Origin: an uncultured Oscillospiraceae bacterium
GTDB lineage: Bacteria; Bacillota; Clostridia; Oscillospirales; Oscillospiraceae
Assembly: GCA_934645175.1 (NCBI GenBank)
Contig: CAKUDE010000001.1
Location: 66,745 to 130,744 of the forward strand
Length of the DNA: 64,000 nt
Direction: 5' to 3'
In this document: positions 61,269-64,000 of the stretch, piece by piece
Numbering within the stretch: the stretch's first letter is position 1
Layout of the letters: every line of letters starts with the position of its first letter
Translations under genes and position numbers: made by a program
Notes under the pieces: generated by a model
What the model was told of the DNA's origin: nothing
The model's input: only the letters and a program-made list of their open reading frames with translations
Database searches by the model: none

Positions 61269-61297
61269 AGTATAGCACCTTTCCTCACACTTGGCAA
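61269..61297 (-). promoter_or_regulatory. Promoter of GNAT gene
   Basis: On the minus strand TTGCCA (61297-61292) and TATACT (61274-61269) are 17 bases apart. Confidence 0.65.
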
Positions 61298-61415
61298 GCC
61301 TTTGACAGTAAAATGTGTGCTTTTCGTCAGGTCGCAAAAAACGCAGACGAATTTTTTATTGAGTTTTGCCATGAAATATGCTACCATGGAGGAAAACAAA
61401 GGGGAGGTGAGCCGC

Positions 61416-62381
61416 TTGCGGTTCCTTGACTATGAGATTTCCGGTCCGGTTATGCTCGCGCCCATGGCGGGCGTGACGGATTGGGCCTTTCGCTCGGTTT
61501 GCGCCCGGCTCGGCGCGGCGGTCACGGTAACGGAGATGGTTTCCTCCCGCGCGCTGGTCTACCAGGATCGCAAGAGCCGCGCGCTGCTGCGTAAGAATCC
61601 GGGGAGCCTGTGCGGCGTACAGCTCTTCGGAAACGATCCGCAGATCATGGCGCAGGCCGCCGTGCTCGCGGCGGAGTATTCCGGCTGCGATTTCATCGAT
61701 ATCAATATGGGCTGTCCCATGCCGAAAATCGTCAACAACGGCGACGGCGCGGCGCTTTTGCGCGAACCGGAGCTGGCCGGCCGGATCGTGCGCGCCGTGA
61801 GTGCGGCAGTCCGGATGCCGGTTACGGTCAAAACGCGCCTCGGCTGGGATCGCGGAAGCCTCTGTGCCGTCGAGTTTGCCAGACGTATGGAGGACAGCGG
61901 CGCCGCCGCCGTCACGATTCACGGGCGTACCCGTGCCATGCAGTACGCCGGCCGCGCCGACTGGGACGAGATCGGCAGGGTCGTGCAGGCGGTTCGGATT
62001 CCCGTCGTCGCCAACGGCGACCTGTTTTCGCCGGAGGACGCGCTGCGCTGCCGCGCGCATTGCGGCGCGGCACTGTATATGGTCGGACGCGGGAGCTTCG
62101 GCGACCCGTGGCTGCCCAGTCGGATCGCCGCCGCTCTGGAGGGGCGCGAGATTCCGATGCTGCCGCCGCTGTCTGAGCGGATGACCGTGGCGCACGAGCA
62201 GTTTTTGCTGGCGCTGGAGGACAAGGGCGAGCATATCGCCTGCCTGGAGGCGCGCAAGCATCTGGCATGGTATCTGCGCGGCGTGGCCTACGGCGGCTAC
62301 TGGAAGGAGCAGATTTCCCGCGTCTCGACGGCCGAAGAGGTCGAGCGTGTGATCGCCGGCATCGTCCGGGAGCTGAGGTGA
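61416..62381 (+). CDS. dus: tRNA-dihydrouridine synthase
   Basis: A flavoenzyme reducing uridines in tRNA, 321 residues. It begins with the family motif PVMLAPMAGVTDWAFR (about 11-26); the catalytic Cys100 lies in NMGCPMPK, followed by NNGDGAALL. The start is taken as the TTG at 61416 because GGGGAGG lies 8 bases upstream. The ATG at 61386 would put the ribosome binding site inside the coding region. Its stop overlaps the start region of the sigma factor gene. Confidence 0.93.
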   Translation: MRFLDYEISGPVMLAPMAGVTDWAFRSVCARLGAAVTVTEMVSSRALVYQDRKSRALLRKNPGSLCGVQLFGNDPQIMAQAAVLAAEYSGCDFIDINMGCPMPKIVNNGDGAALLREPELAGRIVRAVSAAVRMPVTVKTRLGWDRGSLCAVEFARRMEDSGAAAVTIHGRTRAMQYAGRADWDEIGRVVQAVRIPVVANGDLFSPEDALRCRAHCGAALYMVGRGSFGDPWLPSRIAAALEGREIPMLPPLSERMTVAHEQFLLALEDKGEHIACLEARKHLAWYLRGVAYGGYWKEQISRVSTAEEVERVIAGIVRELR

Positions 62382-62386
62382 TGCCG

Positions 62387-62941
62387 ATGGATGAGCTTTC
62401 GATTCTTCGCCGCGCCGCAGCGGGCGACGCGGATGCCTTTGAGCTGTTGGTGCTCTCCCATCAGGAGCAGGTCTACCGTCTGTGTCTGCGGATGCTGACC
62501 GATCCCGAGGATGCGCAGGACGCCGCGCAGGAGTCCTTTCTCAAGGCATGGCGCAGTCTGCCGGGCTTCCGCTTCGATTCCGCTTTCTCCACCTGGCTCT
62601 ACCGCCTGACGGCGAATATCTGCCTGGATATGCTGCGCAGCCGCAAGCGCCGCGCGACGGTTCCGCTGACGCAAACGGATGCCGACGGCGCGGATTTTGC
62701 TCTGTCCGTGCCCGATCCCGCCGCGACGCCCGAGCAGGCGCTTTTGGAAAAGGACACACAGACCCGCCTTGCGGCGGCATTGGCGCGGCTCGACCCGGAG
62801 CAGCGGCAGCTCATTGCCCTGCGCGTCGATGCCGAGCTGAGCTATGAGCGCATTGCCGAGCTGCTGGGCATTAAGGAGGGCACGGTCAAGTCGCGCCTGT
62901 CGCGCGCCAGAGAGCGGCTGCGCAGACTGCTGGAAAAATAG
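62387..62941 (+). CDS. ECF-type RNA polymerase sigma factor (group 4)
   Basis: A 184-residue sigma factor. Region 2 includes QVYRLCLRMLTDPEDAQDAA and SFLKAWRSLPGFRFDSAFSTW; region 4 includes LRVDAELSYERIAELLG and EGTVKSRLSRARERLR. It resembles the SigW/RpoE-like clostridial group. The ATG at 62387 gives MDELSILRRAAAGD and sits 6 bases after GAGGTG; the ATG at 62381, overlapping the dus stop, is the alternative. The next gene is its anti-sigma factor. Confidence 0.92.
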   Translation: MDELSILRRAAAGDADAFELLVLSHQEQVYRLCLRMLTDPEDAQDAAQESFLKAWRSLPGFRFDSAFSTWLYRLTANICLDMLRSRKRRATVPLTQTDADGADFALSVPDPAATPEQALLEKDTQTRLAAALARLDPEQRQLIALRVDAELSYERIAELLGIKEGTVKSRLSRARERLRRLLEK

Positions 62942-63021
62942 CGCCGCACCAAAAGAAAAATGGTTACAAATCGGGAACATGGACGGCAGTGCGCCGTCCA
63001 AACGGCGAAAGGGTGATGCGT

Positions 63022-63771
63022 ATGCATTGTGAGGATGTACTGCTGCTTCTGAGCGGACACCTTGACGAAGAAAATACCGCCGCAGAGGAAGCGGCGCTAA
63101 AGGAACATTTGGAGAACTGCCCGTCGTGCCGTGCGCGGCTGGAGCAGCTTCGCCGCAACGATGCGCTCCTGCGTGAGCCGGTTGTGCCGCCTGCGGCGCT
63201 GGCGGATAATGTCATGCGCTCCGTGCGGGCATCGCTTGAGCCGCCCGTGCCGGGAGACAACGCGGTTTTGCGGGTGCCGCAGCGCCGGAAAATCGCGCGC
63301 AGACTCGTTTCCGCCGCAGCGACGCTCGCCGCCGTGTTCGCGCTGGTATTCTTCGGCCTGCGCGCGCTGCCGGAAGAAAATGATGCGGCGGCCGGCAGTC
63401 TCGCCAACGGCTGCGGCGACGGCAAACAGACGGCCTCCGTCCCGCTCCTGTCGCCGACGCGCACCGAGGCGGCCGACAGCATTGACGAGCCGGACGCGCT
63501 TTCGCCGTATGGGCCGGTGCTGATCGTCTATGTGCCGTCGTTGGAGAGCGTGGAGCTGCCGGAGAGCGCCAAGCGTATTGACAGCGGGCTGATCGGCGAT
63601 GCGGCGGACAACAAAACGCAGTCGCATGGGACGTTGACCTATGAAGTAAGCGCCGACGAGTGGAAGCTGCTGTGCCGGTCGATGTCCGGCAAATACCGCA
63701 CCGAGCTGCGCTTTGCGGACGATGCCGACGAGCTCAGACCCTGCTATGTGGTCTTTGTGGTCGGCGGTTGA
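63022..63771 (+). CDS. Anti-sigma factor with zinc-finger (zf-HC2) domain
   Basis: A 249-residue membrane protein. The N-terminal zinc-binding anti-sigma domain has Cys3, His29, Cys33 and Cys36 (HLENCPSC), the ZAS pattern. One membrane helix at about 96-115 leads to an extracytoplasmic region of about 130 residues with no recognised domain. It should hold the ECF sigma factor inactive at the membrane until an envelope signal causes release. The ATG at 63022 is preferred (GAAAGGG 8 bases upstream); an ATG at 63016 is an alternative. Confidence 0.88.
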   Translation: MHCEDVLLLLSGHLDEENTAAEEAALKEHLENCPSCRARLEQLRRNDALLREPVVPPAALADNVMRSVRASLEPPVPGDNAVLRVPQRRKIARRLVSAAATLAAVFALVFFGLRALPEENDAAAGSLANGCGDGKQTASVPLLSPTRTEAADSIDEPDALSPYGPVLIVYVPSLESVELPESAKRIDSGLIGDAADNKTQSHGTLTYEVSADEWKLLCRSMSGKYRTELRFADDADELRPCYVVFVVGG

Positions 63772-63881
63772 GCCGACGCGCCTGTGTCTGCGGGCGCCGC
63801 GGAAAAACACGAAATGGCGTATTGCAAGTGATTTTTGACGTGTAGCGCGCCTTTCCGGACACGATTTTGAAACAAACCTGC

Positions 63882-63910
63882 TTGACAAGCGCGGGAAAAT
63901 GTGGTATCTT
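63882..63910 (+). promoter_or_regulatory. Consensus promoter near right edge
   Basis: TTGACA (63882-63887) and TATCTT (63905-63910) are 17 bases apart. The downstream gene lies outside the window. Confidence 0.65.
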
Positions 63911-63925
63911 GATCAAAGAAAGGTC

Positions 63926-63955
63926 TTGACGAAGGGGGCGAAGGTCGTGTATCAT
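63926..63955 (+). promoter_or_regulatory. Second promoter-like site upstream of GACA tract
   Basis: TTGACG (63926-63931) and TATCAT (63950-63955) with an 18-base spacer end 5 bases before the tandem repeat. Confidence 0.45.
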
Positions 63956-63960
63956 ATCTT

Positions 63961-64000
<40 letters not shown>

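Overview
The window reads as chromosome of a Gram-positive, high-GC, anaerobic gut-type Clostridia, most likely in or near the Oscillospiraceae/Ruminococcaceae. The assignment is inferred from the gene set, not from any marker comparison. Evidence: strong AAGGAGG-type ribosome binding sites, two CIRCE (HrcA) operators, ECF vitamin transporters, YugP and VanZ proteins, an anaerobic ribonucleotide reductase activase, ferredoxin-linked 2-oxoacid oxidoreductase genes and phosphotransbutyrylase/butyrate kinase. I see no rRNA, tRNA, CRISPR array, transposase or phage module. Most genes are very GC-rich. The exceptions are the truncated phosphoesterase at the left edge and the stretch around the MATE exporter (about 23150-24910).

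Layout. 1-4.7 kb: metallophosphoesterase fragment, prfC on the minus strand, a small membrane protein and a D-2-hydroxyacid dehydrogenase. 5-10.7 kb: PAP2 phosphatase and alpha/beta hydrolase, then nrdG-dut-YgiQ-DUF3786 and a gene cut off by repeats. 11.0-20.9 kb (minus): one tightly packed 11-gene cobamide operon. It runs from a probable cobalamin riboswitch with terminator, through a membrane-anchored protein with a transcobalamin-like (DUF4430) domain, a complete ECF transporter (EcfT, fused EcfA-EcfA, S component, second EcfT) and a TIM-barrel protein, to CobT, CobU, CobS, a short CobU-like protein and CobC. 20.9-25 kb: CIRCE-controlled groESL and a MATE exporter behind an attenuator-like leader. 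25-28.8 kb: a heterodimeric ABC exporter (minus).

29.3-35.8 kb: ptb-buk-P-loop ATPase-ferredoxin-VOR alpha/beta/gamma-ilvE. Together these form a plausible branched-chain amino acid fermentation route: transamination, oxidative decarboxylation to acyl-CoA, acyl phosphate, then ATP. 36.3-44 kb: NhaC antiporter, metG with a VanZ protein, and a very large MacB/FtsX-type ABC protein. 44.2-47.2 kb: a small conserved protein and CIRCE-controlled clpB. 47.5-49 kb: tadA in frame with an upstream XRE regulator, divergent from a small helical protein and a sigma-region-4-like protein. 49.5-55.3 kb: MarR regulator with a heterodimeric ABC exporter, a TIGR04255 protein and YugP. 55.8-59.2 kb: asd-lysC facing dapF. 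59.3-63.8 kb: glycosyltransferase, GNAT acetyltransferase, tRNA dihydrouridine synthase, and an ECF sigma/anti-sigma pair. The right edge carries two promoters running into a (GACA)n tract.

Nine intergenic clusters of one palindromic repeat family (termini TGTCATTGCGAG / CTCGCAATGACA) punctuate the window; one truncates a gene and one lies inside a 5' UTR. The strongest candidate for something under-described is the riboswitch-led cobamide operon with its transcobalamin-like surface protein and unassigned TIM-barrel gene. Next come the XRE-TadA continuous reading frame and the MATE leader.
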